This document shows positions 6,911 to 15,812 of a stretch of 64,000 nucleotides of DNA, piece by piece. The stretch's first letter is position 1. Every line of letters begins with the position of its first letter. Origin of the DNA: Comamonadaceae bacterium (GTDB lineage Bacteria > Pseudomonadota > Gammaproteobacteria > Burkholderiales > Burkholderiaceae); contig CANCCJ010000001.1 of the NCBI GenBank assembly GCA_947374535.1, positions 1 through 64,000 on the forward strand, read 5' to 3'. The position numbers and the translations under genes are program-made. The notes under the pieces were generated by a model. The model was not told where the DNA came from. It saw only the letters and a program-made list of their open reading frames with translations, and made no database searches.

Positions 6911-7843
6911 TCAAAGACCTGCGCTGTTGCGCGACACTTCATCAAAAATCTTTTGGCGAATCTCGTTTTTGCGGCGCAATTGCGAACGCTTGTTAGACGG
7001 CACATCCTGCTCCGAACGCGCCACCCATTGGATGGGTAAATTCCAGTGCGCTTTAGACAATGCGCCCGTAGTGCCCATCTCTACCCACAAGCCGTCGTAA
7101 CTTTGTCCCACGCGCTGAGACAAACTGCGGTAACCCGAATACACATGGGCCACATCAGAGACACCCGCCATTGCAACCAACTGCCATCCTGAAGCCAAAC
7201 CTTGCAGCGCAGTCATCAAGATGTTTTGTGGACGCGTGCGCTCCATCTTTTGCGTCACGATTTTGATTTCTTGATTCAGAAAACGCTGCCCCTGCATGTT
7301 GCCAATGACCATTGCAAAACCGGGTTCTTGAATCCCGATCATGTGCGTGGGCAAGATACTGAATGCAGCGCGCATCACAGCCGCACCGTTCAATTTGAGA
7401 TGCAGTTCAAACTCACCCTCACGCCCCAAGCCACGTCCTGGTTCGATTTCAATGGTGATATCGCCTTCAGGGTAGCTTTGCGTAAAGTAGGTGAATGAAC
7501 CACGTTTGTAAAATTCAATCACCGTCTGAGCCGAGTGGCGTGCCATCAACCACTCAAAATGCGCCAACATGGCGTTGGTACGCGCCTCTGGGGCTAAACC
7601 GCCCCACAAATAGGGGCGCATGGGCCGCAACATCACAGGCAACTCGCTGTGCGTGAGTTCCGTTAAGCCATGCGCTTGGAAGAAACCGCGAATACGGTGA
7701 AGCTGCTTCTCACACAACCAATAACGCAAACGAAACTTAAAGCGCCGCTTGGCTGTTTGCAACCATCCGCCCGAACCGTTATCGGTGAGGCGAAATAACT
7801 CTTTCGAGGTAGGTGCATCCAAATTGCTGTGGGTCATCGGCAT
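6911..7843 (-). CDS. VirK/YbjX family protein (DUF535)
   Basis: The 310-residue protein matches the VirK/YbjX family: a helical N-terminus, then FEWLMARHSAQTVIEFYKRG, LHLKLNGAAVMRAAFSILP, a GNMQGQRF segment and a C-terminal part with the VWVEMG-like strand. Family members in enterobacteria are linked to membrane or virulence phenotypes and acid or peptide stress, but the biochemical activity is unknown. The sequence lacks a signal peptide or membrane segment, which suggests a cytoplasmic protein. It is a single gene; the preceding tRNA-Gly on the same strand has its own terminator. Confidence 0.75.
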   Translation of the reverse strand: MPMTHSNLDAPTSKELFRLTDNGSGGWLQTAKRRFKFRLRYWLCEKQLHRIRGFFQAHGLTELTHSELPVMLRPMRPYLWGGLAPEARTNAMLAHFEWLMARHSAQTVIEFYKRGSFTYFTQSYPEGDITIEIEPGRGLGREGEFELHLKLNGAAVMRAAFSILPTHMIGIQEPGFAMVIGNMQGQRFLNQEIKIVTQKMERTRPQNILMTALQGLASGWQLVAMAGVSDVAHVYSGYRSLSQRVGQSYDGLWVEMGTTGALSKAHWNLPIQWVARSEQDVPSNKRSQLRRKNEIRQKIFDEVSRNSAGL

Positions 7844-7863
7844 TGCTTCGATAGATACAAAAA

Positions 7864-7891
7864 AGCCCCTGCAACATGAGTTTCAGGGGCT
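7864..7891 (-). terminator. Intrinsic terminator of tRNA-Gly
   Basis: AGCCCCTG (7864-7871) pairs perfectly with CAGGGGCT (7884-7891) around a 12-base loop. On the minus strand the stem is followed by TTTTTTGT. It lies nine bases beyond the CCA end of tRNA-Gly. Confidence 0.85.
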
Positions 7892-7900
7892 CTTTGAAAT

Positions 7901-7976
7901 TGGAGCGGGAAACGAGGCTCGAACTCGCGACCTCAACCTTGGCAAGGTTGCGCTCTACCAACTGAGCTATTCCCGC
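7901..7976 (-). tRNA. tRNA-Gly (anticodon GCC)
   Basis: The minus strand reads GCGGGAA at the 5' end and TTCCCGC-T-CCA at the 3' end, forming a 7-bp acceptor stem with encoded CCA. The anticodon stem-loop AACCTTGCCAAGGTT contains GCC. D and T arms (GTTCGAG) are normal, and the length of 76 bases is standard. Confidence 0.96.
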
Positions 7977-8049
7977 GTGGAGTGTTTAATTCCGAAGTAG
8001 CTATTCTAATCGAAAAATTCCGCCGTTTCAGGATTACGATGAAGAAAAT

Positions 8050-10626
8050 TTGAAGATTGCGATGACCCACGATTCTCAGACCTCAAAACTCAAAGCCAAC
8101 GCTGCGCCTTGGTGGATTTCCATACCCACGGAATTTGCCAACTCAGCGGTCATGCAAGGGCTGTCATCCACCGAGGCGCAAGAGCGTACGGATATGTATG
8201 GTGCCAACACCTTATCGACGCACCAAGGTCCGTCCCTGATTCGGCAATTCCTCGCACGCTTTAAAAACCCACTCGTGGTGGTGCTGCTTCTTGCCAGCTC
8301 AGTCTCGGCCCTCACCGGTGAAGTCACCAACTTCGCCATCATCAGCGGCATCGTATTGCTGAGCGTGACCTTGGACTTTGTGCAGGAGTTTCGCGCCAAT
8401 GTGGCGGCAGACAAACTTCGGCAATCGGTCTCGGTGCGAACCACCGTGTTGCGCGATGGCTGCCCCATCGATATACCTGTACGCGAAGTCGTGCCCGGCG
8501 ATGTCGCCTTGTTAAGTGCAGGCGACTTAGTCCCAGCGGATGCCTTGGTGCTTGAAGCCAAAGACTTTTTTGTCAACCAATCGCTACTCACCGGCGAGGC
8601 CTACCCTGTTGAAAAACATCCGGGTGCACTGGCTGAGACGGCCACCGACCTGCATGAAGCCAGCAACGCCGTCTTCATGGGCACATCTGTCATAGGCGGC
8701 AGCGCACGGGTGGTGGTGGTTAAAACAGGCGCGCAAACGGCGATGGGCGATATCGCTGATAGTCTTCAAAAGCCAACACCAGCCACGTCGTTTGAATTAG
8801 GAGCACGTCGATTTGGCATGCTCATCATGCGTTTGACCGTGATCCTTGTGTTGTTTGTTTTGTTGGTGAATGCTTGGTTTCACAAACCATGGCTGGAATC
8901 GTTTTTGTTTGCCGTGGCTTTGGCTGTGGGTCTAACGCCTGAGCTGCTACCCATGGTAGTGTCGGTCACCTTGTCGCGTGGTGCCATTCGTTTGGCCAAG
9001 CTACAAATGATTGTGAAGCGCCAAACCTCAATTCAAGACTTGGGCTCCATGGACGTGTTGTGCACGGACAAAACCGGCACTCTGACCGAAGCCAAAATTC
9101 GGCTTGAACGCCATTTAGACCTCAACGATCAAGAAAGCCCCCGGGTTTTAGAACTCGCCTATATCAACAGTTTTTTTGAAACTGGTTTGAAAAGCCCGCT
9201 CGACGAGGCCATCCTCAATCACAAAACCATCGACGTGAGCGCATGGAGAAAAATCGATGAAATACCGTTTGACTTCGAACGGCGCTGTGTCTCGGTGCTG
9301 GTCGATGACGGGAAGCAACGGTGGTTGGTAGCCAAAGGAGCCGCCGAGGACATTGTTCGGTTGTGTACGCAAGTTGAAGTCAATGTCGATGGGCGTATTG
9401 AACAGAGAGAGGTGGATGACGACACCTTGCAAGCCATCCGCGACCGCTACCACGCGCTAGAAAGTGACGGTTTGCGGGTACTTGGCGTGGCATGGCGTGA
9501 AGTACCGCGTGATCAAGCCGCGGCTGTGGTCAACGACGAGTCCGCTTTGATCTTGTCAGGCTTCGCTGCATTTTTAGACCCACCCAAACCGAGCGCCGGT
9601 TCTGCTTTAGCCAAACTTCAGCAAGCAGGTGTGGCCATCAAAGTTGTGACAGGGGACAGCGACTTGGTGACGCGTTACGTCTGCCAGCAACTGAACATCG
9701 ACGTCATTGGCGTGCTGAGCGGCAAAGAGATTGCGCAGCTCGATGATCAAGCCTTGCAACGACGGGTAGAAACTGCCAACCTATTCTGCCGTGTGAACCC
9801 GGGTCAAAAGCAACGCGTCATCTTGGCACTCAAAGCCAACGGGCATGTGGTGGGCTATGTGGGTGACGGCATCAACGATGCACCATCTTTGCATTCCGCC
9901 GATGTGGGGTTGTCCGTGGACTCGGCCGTGGACGTGGCCAAGGCTGCAGCTGACATCATCATGCTCAAGCAAGATTTGAATGTGCTGCACGCGGGCGTGT
10001 TGGAGGGTCGCCGCACGTTTGGCAACATCATGAAGTACATCATGATGGGCACCAGCTCGAACTTCGGCAATATGTTCAGCATGGCGGGGGCCGCCCTCTT
10101 CCTGCCATTCCTTCCGATGTTGCCTACACAAATTTTGCTGAACAACATCTTGTATGACATTTCTGAAATTCCAATTCCCTTAGATGAAGTGGATGCCGAA
10201 GAAACCGCCAAGCCACGGGTGCTCGACCTAGACTTCATCCGAAACTTCATGCTGGTCATCGGGCCCATCAGTTCTGTGTTTGACTTCTTAACCTTCTATG
10301 TGCTTCTCGAAGTTTTGAAAGCCGAAGAGCACTTGTTTCAAACGGGCTGGTTTGTAGAGTCGTTGTGCACGCAGGTGTTGGTGATTTTCATCATTCGCAC
10401 ACGGGGCAACCCATTCAAAAGCCGGCCGCATCCGCTGTTGACTTTCACATCACTGGCGGTCGTCGCCATCGCGATTGGCCTGCCTTTGACACCGATCGGT
10501 GCGCACTTGGGATTTGTGGCGCCCCCCGCTTATTTTTATGGCATCTTGGCGGCGATGGTCGTCACTTACCTAGGCGTGGTCGAAGTAGTCAAGCGTGTGT
10601 TTTACCGACGCGCTTTGGCGCGCTAG
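8050..10626 (+). CDS. mgtA: Magnesium-translocating P-type ATPase
   Basis: This inner-membrane P3B ATPase imports Mg2+ driven by ATP. It shows the phosphorylation motif DKTGTLTEAK (Asp near residue 340), the actuator motif LTGEA near 180, the intramembrane LTPELLP segment near 295-301 that is typical of MgtA/MgtB, and the hinge GDGINDAPSLHSADVG. About ten hydrophobic segments are present. At 858 residues it is slightly shorter than enterobacterial MgtA (about 900). The start is uncertain: a TTG at 8050 or the ATG at 8062. I found no long leader before it, so the enterobacterial mgtA leader riboswitch is not evident. The gene stands alone and converges on the radical SAM gene 15 bases further. 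Confidence 0.9.
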   Translation: MKIAMTHDSQTSKLKANAAPWWISIPTEFANSAVMQGLSSTEAQERTDMYGANTLSTHQGPSLIRQFLARFKNPLVVVLLLASSVSALTGEVTNFAIISGIVLLSVTLDFVQEFRANVAADKLRQSVSVRTTVLRDGCPIDIPVREVVPGDVALLSAGDLVPADALVLEAKDFFVNQSLLTGEAYPVEKHPGALAETATDLHEASNAVFMGTSVIGGSARVVVVKTGAQTAMGDIADSLQKPTPATSFELGARRFGMLIMRLTVILVLFVLLVNAWFHKPWLESFLFAVALAVGLTPELLPMVVSVTLSRGAIRLAKLQMIVKRQTSIQDLGSMDVLCTDKTGTLTEAKIRLERHLDLNDQESPRVLELAYINSFFETGLKSPLDEAILNHKTIDVSAWRKIDEIPFDFERRCVSVLVDDGKQRWLVAKGAAEDIVRLCTQVEVNVDGRIEQREVDDDTLQAIRDRYHALESDGLRVLGVAWREVPRDQAAAVVNDESALILSGFAAFLDPPKPSAGSALAKLQQAGVAIKVVTGDSDLVTRYVCQQLNIDVIGVLSGKEIAQLDDQALQRRVETANLFCRVNPGQKQRVILALKANGHVVGYVGDGINDAPSLHSADVGLSVDSAVDVAKAAADIIMLKQDLNVLHAGVLEGRRTFGNIMKYIMMGTSSNFGNMFSMAGAALFLPFLPMLPTQILLNNILYDISEIPIPLDEVDAEETAKPRVLDLDFIRNFMLVIGPISSVFDFLTFYVLLEVLKAEEHLFQTGWFVESLCTQVLVIFIIRTRGNPFKSRPHPLLTFTSLAVVAIAIGLPLTPIGAHLGFVAPPAYFYGILAAMVVTYLGVVEVVKRVFYRRALAR

Positions 10627-10640
10627 TTGCCGACGCACAT

Positions 10641-12569
10641 TCAATAGCCCAAGGCCTTGGCAATTTTGTGGCGTGGCACAGTGGACTTGGGGCACTTACC
10701 CTTGGGCAAGTCAAACCAATTGCGCACGTCATCTTCCAAACCCACACCGTGCATGTAGTTGTAAATGGCTTTCTTCAGGCCAGCACCTAAGGTGTCGTGG
10801 TCAGTGCCGGTCTGATCTATGAAGGCAATGTCGTTCTTTGCAAAACTTACCTCTGGCAGCGGCACCACTTGCACACCGTAGTCAGCGGGGTTCTTGCCCA
10901 CCGGTGAATGCACCGTACAGGCAAAGCGGTGGAAGAAGCCACTTTGAATACAGCCGTTCTCAAACAATTGACGCACGTATTCCAGCGCATCCACGGTGTC
11001 TTGCAGGGTCTGCGTGGGGAAACCGTACATCAGGTAGGCGTGCACCAAAATGCCCGCCTCTGAAAAACCTTTGGTGACTTGCGCTACTTGTTCGACCGAC
11101 ACGCCCTTTTTCATGAGGCTGAGCAATCGGTCAGAAGCCACTTCTAAACCACCTGACATGGCGATGCAACCGCTCTCGGCCAACAACTCAGCCAATTCAG
11201 GCGTGAATGTTTTTTCGAAACGAATATTGCCCCACCACGAGATGTGCACTTTGCGGCGCAGCAATTCTTCAGCAAGCGCCTTGAGTGCCTTGGGTGGCGC
11301 CGCCTCGTCCACAAAGTGAAACCCCGTCTGGCCTGTCTCCGCCACGATTTGCTCGATGCGATCGACCAACGTGGTGGCCGAGGCAGTTTCGTAGCGAGAG
11401 ATGTAGTCGAGGCTCACATCGCAAAAGCTGCATTTCTTCCAATAGCAACCATGGGCCACGGTCAGTTTGTTCCAACGGCCATCGCTCCACAAACGATGCA
11501 TCGGGTTGAGCATGTCCAGCAACGACAAGTACCGGTCCAGCGGCAAACCATCCCAAGTGGGCGTGCCCACATCTTCAAACGGCACATCGGGCTCCGCCCA
11601 GTTCATCAAACGCACCTCGCCCGCGTCATTGCGCACAAAGGTCCGCACCAAGCGCTGAACGCTGCGCTTGCCTTGCAAGTGTTCAAGCAACGCAAGCAAT
11701 GGCCGCTCGCCTGCGTCTAGGCTGATGAAGTCCACATAGTCAAACACGCGCGTCTCGGTCAACTCGCGCAACTCGGTATTCACAAAACCACCGCCCAAAC
11801 CAATGCGGATGTGTGGGTGATGGGCCTTGATGGTTTGGGCCATGCGAAACGCCGCGTACACCGCGCCTGGGAACGGCACCGACAGCAGCACCAGTTGCGG
11901 CTGGTGCTTGGCAATCACCCTCAGCGTCAAGGCTTGCAAGGTGTCATCAACCAAAGTTGGCGCTGCGGCCAAGGCTTGCGCCAAGGGCTCAAACGTGGCT
12001 TGACTACCCGCCAGTTGCTCGGCGTACCGCACAAACTCAAACCGACTGTCGACAGCATCGCGCAGCACATCGGCCAAGTCGTTCAAATACAAGGTGGCCA
12101 AGTGGCGGGCACGGTCTTGTTGCCCCAAAGCGCCAAAAGCCCAAGCCAGCGGGTCACCGCTGCCTTCATCGTCATAGGCGTCCAACGCCGCAAAGCGAGG
12201 ACCTTCTGGCAAGAAGCCTCTGCCCGCGATGCGGTGGCTCAGGGTGGAATCCCGCCCCTGCAAAAAAGCAATCGTGGGGCCGATGGTGGATTGATAGCGA
12301 TCGGAGAAATCTAAAAAATAGTTCACGCACGCACTGCGCTCGGCCTCGGGCTGGGCTAGGGCTCGCTCGCGCACTTGGGCCAAACCCTCGGGCGTGAACA
12401 AGGCCAGCACCAGCGCCAAGGCCAAATCCTCTTGCACGGCATCCACACCTTGCGAACGCAAAAACCCTGTCAAATAGGCGGTGGATGGGTAAGGCGTGTT
12501 GAGCTGTGTCATCGGAGGGATGAGGCTCAAAACGCGAAATGATGGGGCTGGAAAAAGGGATTCATGCAT
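10641..12569 (-). CDS. B12-binding-domain radical SAM protein
   Basis: The 642-residue protein has an N-terminal cobalamin-binding Rossmann-like domain (about 15-300, with a GLGGGFVNTELRE loop) followed by a radical SAM barrel. The cluster-binding site reads CYWKKCSFC, which is Cys-x4-Cys-x2-Cys rather than the usual x3-x2 spacing. I believe related proteins show the same GCYWxKCxFCD pattern, so it is probably genuine. SAM-binding segments follow (FHFVDEAAPP, SGGLEVASDRLL). Members of this broad class include methylases and P-methylases; the substrate here cannot be predicted. It stands alone on the minus strand. Confidence 0.75.
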   Translation of the reverse strand: MHESLFPAPSFRVLSLIPPMTQLNTPYPSTAYLTGFLRSQGVDAVQEDLALALVLALFTPEGLAQVRERALAQPEAERSACVNYFLDFSDRYQSTIGPTIAFLQGRDSTLSHRIAGRGFLPEGPRFAALDAYDDEGSGDPLAWAFGALGQQDRARHLATLYLNDLADVLRDAVDSRFEFVRYAEQLAGSQATFEPLAQALAAAPTLVDDTLQALTLRVIAKHQPQLVLLSVPFPGAVYAAFRMAQTIKAHHPHIRIGLGGGFVNTELRELTETRVFDYVDFISLDAGERPLLALLEHLQGKRSVQRLVRTFVRNDAGEVRLMNWAEPDVPFEDVGTPTWDGLPLDRYLSLLDMLNPMHRLWSDGRWNKLTVAHGCYWKKCSFCDVSLDYISRYETASATTLVDRIEQIVAETGQTGFHFVDEAAPPKALKALAEELLRRKVHISWWGNIRFEKTFTPELAELLAESGCIAMSGGLEVASDRLLSLMKKGVSVEQVAQVTKGFSEAGILVHAYLMYGFPTQTLQDTVDALEYVRQLFENGCIQSGFFHRFACTVHSPVGKNPADYGVQVVPLPEVSFAKNDIAFIDQTGTDHDTLGAGLKKAIYNYMHGVGLEDDVRNWFDLPKGKCPKSTVPRHKIAKALGY

Positions 12570-12678
12570 GGTGAACGCCCATTATCGACGCAGCATGTTG
12601 AACCCATTAGATTGACTATTGTGCTAAAGCCTTAGCGCCTTGCGCCGATACAGAAGGTTCAAGGTTGCTATGGTTTAT

Positions 12679-12753
12679 GACCGCTCTCGCTACCAGTCCG
12701 AATTTTTAGGGCGCGTGTGAATCCAATTCACCGCCGAGAGCGGTCCCCTTTTT
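12679..12753 (+). terminator. Long hairpin with T run, possible small RNA or mini-ORF transcript end
   Basis: GACCGCTCTCG (12679-12689) pairs perfectly with CGAGAGCGGTC (12735-12745). An inner hairpin GTGAAT-CCA-ATTCAC lies between, and CCCTTTTT follows on the plus strand, forming an intrinsic terminator. There is no annotated plus-strand gene in front. A 16-codon frame (12670-12720) begins nine bases before the stem, with AAGG five bases ahead of its ATG. This suggests a short transcript ending here, either a small RNA or a tiny peptide gene. The hairpin could also act on the minus strand, but the T run favours plus. Confidence 0.55.
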
Positions 12754-12754
12754 A

Positions 12755-13210
12755 TTATTTACAAGCGACCTCATGCATACGGTAATGCTTGATGTCATCA
12801 AAGTGCAGTGGTGTTTTGATGAACTGCCTCGCAAACTCTGAATTACTACCCTGAATGAATGTGTCTTTCACGTTGTGCGTGATGAAGGGCACCTTACCTG
12901 CGACATCACGGTAAAAAATACGCTCCATCAGCTGAATGCTTTGGTCTTGGCAATTGATCTCGTAAGTGGACTGCTCTGAAGAATAGTTATACAAAGTGAC
13001 CTTCACCACCGCCTTAGGCGTGTGAAAGGGCACCTTGGCATCAATCGGCATTTGGGTGAAGGTACGCAACGCCTTCACTTTTCCTTTGTTCTCCACTGGG
13101 TAAAAGTAATACTCGTTGGAATTGCTGTTGTTGTTGGTGAAATACACCCAGCCAGCCCATGCCGAGGATTGCAAAACCACAAAGGAAAGTATGAGCAAAA
13201 ATTTATACAT
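12755..13210 (-). CDS. Secreted small protein, surface-adhesin E-like
   Basis: Starting at the ATG at 13210 the protein has 151 residues with a clear signal peptide (MYKFLLILSFVVLQSSAWA, cleavage after AWA). A TTG eight codons upstream is an alternative start. The mature part begins with WVYFTNNN and contains a segment of short strands ending in INCQDQSIQLMERIFYRD, the pattern of small periplasmic or surface proteins annotated as surface-adhesin E domain. Two Cys (in INCQ and at EVACK) could form a disulfide. Its function is not known. It faces away from the DUF3297 gene. Confidence 0.6.
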   Translation of the reverse strand: MYKFLLILSFVVLQSSAWAGWVYFTNNNSNSNEYYFYPVENKGKVKALRTFTQMPIDAKVPFHTPKAVVKVTLYNYSSEQSTYEINCQDQSIQLMERIFYRDVAGKVPFITHNVKDTFIQGSNSEFARQFIKTPLHFDDIKHYRMHEVACK

Positions 13211-13290
13211 AAGGTGGTTTAATTTTATTTGCAAACACGGGCTTAGCCACTGCGCCTAAAACAAGGCGTAAATCATGGAAAATCAAGGGC

Positions 13291-13542
13291 ATGACTGAAG
13301 CTACAACACAACGCCCCGCCCTGCCCGACCACCTGTCGATTGACCCACGCAGCCCGCACTATGCACCCGCTGTCTTTGAACACGATATCGGCATTCGTTT
13401 CAACGACAAGGAACGCTTCGATGTCGAAGAGTATTGCCTGTCTGAGGGCTGGGTCAAAGTCCCTGCCAGTAAGACCTTAGACCGCAAAGGCAAGCCGCTG
13501 CTCATCAAGATCAAAGGCAAAGTCGAAGCCTTCTACAAATAG
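13291..13542 (+). CDS. DUF3297 family protein
   Basis: The 83-residue protein matches the DUF3297 family: LPDHLSIDPRSPHY, then HDIGIRFNDKER, EYCLSEGWVKV and a C-terminal IKIKGKVEAFYK. It is a small cytoplasmic protein without membrane segments. The family is widespread in proteobacteria and I know no established function. The length is normal. An AAGGG lies very close to the ATG. It stands alone between a divergent secreted-protein gene and the RNB ribonuclease gene 132 bases downstream. Confidence 0.8.
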   Translation: MTEATTQRPALPDHLSIDPRSPHYAPAVFEHDIGIRFNDKERFDVEEYCLSEGWVKVPASKTLDRKGKPLLIKIKGKVEAFYK

Positions 13543-13674
13543 GCAACTTCATTGCCCAGTGGCGCCAAGTCGCTAACCGCCAGATTTGCAAAGCCATCTC
13601 AGTTTTTCAAACGCGACATTGGCTCCCGCATCGAATCCATGTAATATAAATTTGCTTATACAAGGAGTTGCGGC

Positions 13675-15156
13675 TTGCCAAATAACTTAAAAAATCACCG
13701 CTACAACTTAGCCACGATTGCCACATGGGCCATGTTCAGTCGTGGGCTTGAGCCAGATTTCTCTCAATCCGTCCATGAGCAGTTGGTGGGCATCAAAGCC
13801 CCAGCCAAAGAAGCCAGCGACGACATTCGCGATTTAACAACGTTGCTGTGGTGTTCCATTGACAACGACGATTCGCGTGATCTTGACCAACTGACTGCAA
13901 GCGAAATTCTGCCCAACGGCGGTGTGCGAATATATGTGGCCATTGCAGATGTGGATGCCTTGGTTAAAAAGGGATCTGCCATCGATCTGCACGCGCGGCA
14001 CAACACCACATCGGTCTACACCTCGGCGCGCATTTTCCCCATGCTGCCCGAGCAACTCAGCACAGACCTAACCTCGCTCAACCCAGATGAAATTCGTTTG
14101 GCTTTGATCAATGAAATGGAATTTCAAAATGATGGCACTTTGCTTCACTCTGCCATTTATCGAGGGCGCGTTTTAAACAAGGCGCAGTTGGCGTACGACG
14201 CAGTATCCGCGTGGATTGAAGGTGAAGGCGATCTGCCAGAAGCTGCGCAACGCATTCACGGCATGCACATTCAATTGCGCACACAAGATACGCTGGCGCA
14301 AAAGTTACGAAAACTCCGACACGCGCAAGGTGCTCTTGAGTTCGAAACATTTCAACCACGGGCACTTTTCGAAGGTGACCGCATCAGCGATATTCGGCAA
14401 CAAGTTCAAAATCGCGCACGACAAATCATTGAAGAATTGATGATTGCAACCAACGGCTGTACGGCGCGCTTCCTTGCTGAACATGGCGTTCCGGCTTTCA
14501 GACGCATCGTGCGCTCGCCCGAGCGCTGGCTGCGCATTGTGGCACTGGCACAAGAATATGGCGAAACACTGCCCAGCGAACCCGATGGACAAGCGCTTGA
14601 ACATTTCTTGGCAAAACAACACAAAGCGGACCCCGTTCGCTTCCCCGATTTATCACTCGTTGTCATCAAATTGATGGGCTCGGGCGAATATGTGGTCGAA
14701 AGACCCAACGCCCAGCCGATCGGGCACTTCGGCCTTGCGGTTCAAGATTACACACACTCCACGGCACCAAACCGGCGCTATCCAGACCTCATCACACTGC
14801 GACTCATCAAAGCGATCTTGGCTGGCGTCCACTCACCTTACTCCAACGTAGAACTGGATGAGTTAGCCGCGCACTGCACCGTTCAAGAAGATGCCGCCAA
14901 GAAGGTGGAGCGACAAATGCGCAAGTCAGAAGCTGCGCTGCTGCTGCACTCACGCATTGGCCAACGTTTCAATGGCGTCATCACCGGAACTGGCACCCAC
15001 GGAATGTGGGTTCGAATTTTTGAACCCCCAGCTGAGGGGCGCCTGTCAGGCGAAATGCCAGAACTCAAAGTGGGCCAACTGGTCAGAGTCAGGCTTGTCT
15101 CAACCTCTGTTGAGCGTGGGTTCATCGACTTTGTTCTGGCCCATTCGATCACTTAA
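13675..15156 (+). CDS. RNB-domain ribonuclease (RNase II/R family)
   Basis: The protein is a 3'-5' exoribonuclease of the RNB type. The active-site segment reads SIDNDDSRDLDQL: it keeps three of the four conserved acidic positions of RNase II (matching Asp201, 207 and 209) and has Gln where RNase II has Asp210. The RNB core spans about residues 45-370, followed by a C-terminal S1-like barrel (RFNGVITGTGTHGMWVRI). No N-terminal cold-shock domains are present, so at 493 residues it is much shorter than RNase R. The TTG start is supported by AGGAG seven bases upstream. The thioredoxin-like gene begins two bases after its stop. Confidence 0.85.
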   Translation: MPNNLKNHRYNLATIATWAMFSRGLEPDFSQSVHEQLVGIKAPAKEASDDIRDLTTLLWCSIDNDDSRDLDQLTASEILPNGGVRIYVAIADVDALVKKGSAIDLHARHNTTSVYTSARIFPMLPEQLSTDLTSLNPDEIRLALINEMEFQNDGTLLHSAIYRGRVLNKAQLAYDAVSAWIEGEGDLPEAAQRIHGMHIQLRTQDTLAQKLRKLRHAQGALEFETFQPRALFEGDRISDIRQQVQNRARQIIEELMIATNGCTARFLAEHGVPAFRRIVRSPERWLRIVALAQEYGETLPSEPDGQALEHFLAKQHKADPVRFPDLSLVVIKLMGSGEYVVERPNAQPIGHFGLAVQDYTHSTAPNRRYPDLITLRLIKAILAGVHSPYSNVELDELAAHCTVQEDAAKKVERQMRKSEAALLLHSRIGQRFNGVITGTGTHGMWVRIFEPPAEGRLSGEMPELKVGQLVRVRLVSTSVERGFIDFVLAHSIT

Positions 15157-15158
15157 AA

Positions 15159-15506
15159 ATGAAAACTAAAAAAATTGATGCGCTGTTCTTATGCGCGGAC
15201 TGGTGCGTGGTGTGCAAAGGGCTGAAGCCGATATTTCAAGAATTGCAGACGAGTGCAACTGACATCGATTGGCAATGGGTTGACGTCGAAGATTACAGTG
15301 AAATTTTTGACCAATTCGACATCGAAAATTTTCCCAGTCTGTTGATCATGGTGAATGAGGTGCCTTGGTTTCTTGGATCGACAGACCCTAGAAAAGACGT
15401 GATCGCACGAACTGCCGAGGCAGTTGCGAACTCAGCCAAACCTATGCTGAACGAGCCTTTGAACGAGGCAGTCGTCCAAATGCTGCGGTCACAACTGCTT
15501 CAATAG
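15159..15506 (+). CDS. Thioredoxin-like protein
   Basis: The 115-residue protein has a thioredoxin fold: strand, then a WCVVC active site near residues 15-19, the conserved cis-Pro in NFPSLLIM, and no signal peptide, so it should act in the cytoplasm. The dipeptide between the cysteines (VV) differs from the thioredoxin GP, which should alter redox potential. It follows the RNB ribonuclease gene by two bases and is co-transcribed with it. The partner is unknown. The next gene converges and ends four bases away. Confidence 0.75.
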   Translation: MKTKKIDALFLCADWCVVCKGLKPIFQELQTSATDIDWQWVDVEDYSEIFDQFDIENFPSLLIMVNEVPWFLGSTDPRKDVIARTAEAVANSAKPMLNEPLNEAVVQMLRSQLLQ

Positions 15507-15509
15507 CAC

Positions 15510-15812
15510 TCAAAGATCAACCATCAGCACTGCCGTTTTGCTACGCGAGCAGCAAGGTGTGAATTGATCATTGGCGTCTTGTTCCTCGCCTGTGAGGTAC
15601 ATGTCGCGGTGGTCAGGAATACCCCCCACCACACGCGTCAAACAAGTTCCGCAAATGCCTTGACCGCATGACATCGGCACCGGAATGCCTGCGGCTTCGA
15701 GCGCTTGTAAAGCTGTCTGATCTGCAGCCACTTCCAAGCGCTTGCCAGACTTCACCAACTCAAGGGTGAACACGCCATCGCTGCCCACTGGGGTTTCAGT
15801 ACCAACGCTCAT
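15510..15812 (-). CDS. Stand-alone [2Fe-2S] ferredoxin matching the VanB C-terminal domain
   Basis: The 100 residues match the plant-type ferredoxin domain that normally forms the last third of VanB-type oxygenase reductases (about 315 residues). The cluster motif is CGQGICGTC with the fourth Cys in TPCC, and DHRDMYLTGEEQDANDQF is the family's usual tail. The flavin and NAD(P)H-binding domains are absent. The start looks natural rather than broken: ATG overlaps the oxygenase stop as ATGA and a GGAG lies eight bases before. It probably passes electrons to the adjacent Rieske oxygenase and needs a reductase from elsewhere. It is the last gene of the operon. Confidence 0.8.
   Translation of the reverse strand: MSVGTETPVGSDGVFTLELVKSGKRLEVAADQTALQALEAAGIPVPMSCGQGICGTCLTRVVGGIPDHRDMYLTGEEQDANDQFTPCCSRSKTAVLMVDL

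Noticed and set aside
11811..12314. Plus-strand open frames opposite the radical SAM gene
   Set aside because: They are shadows of a well-supported gene with no ribosome binding site or domain.
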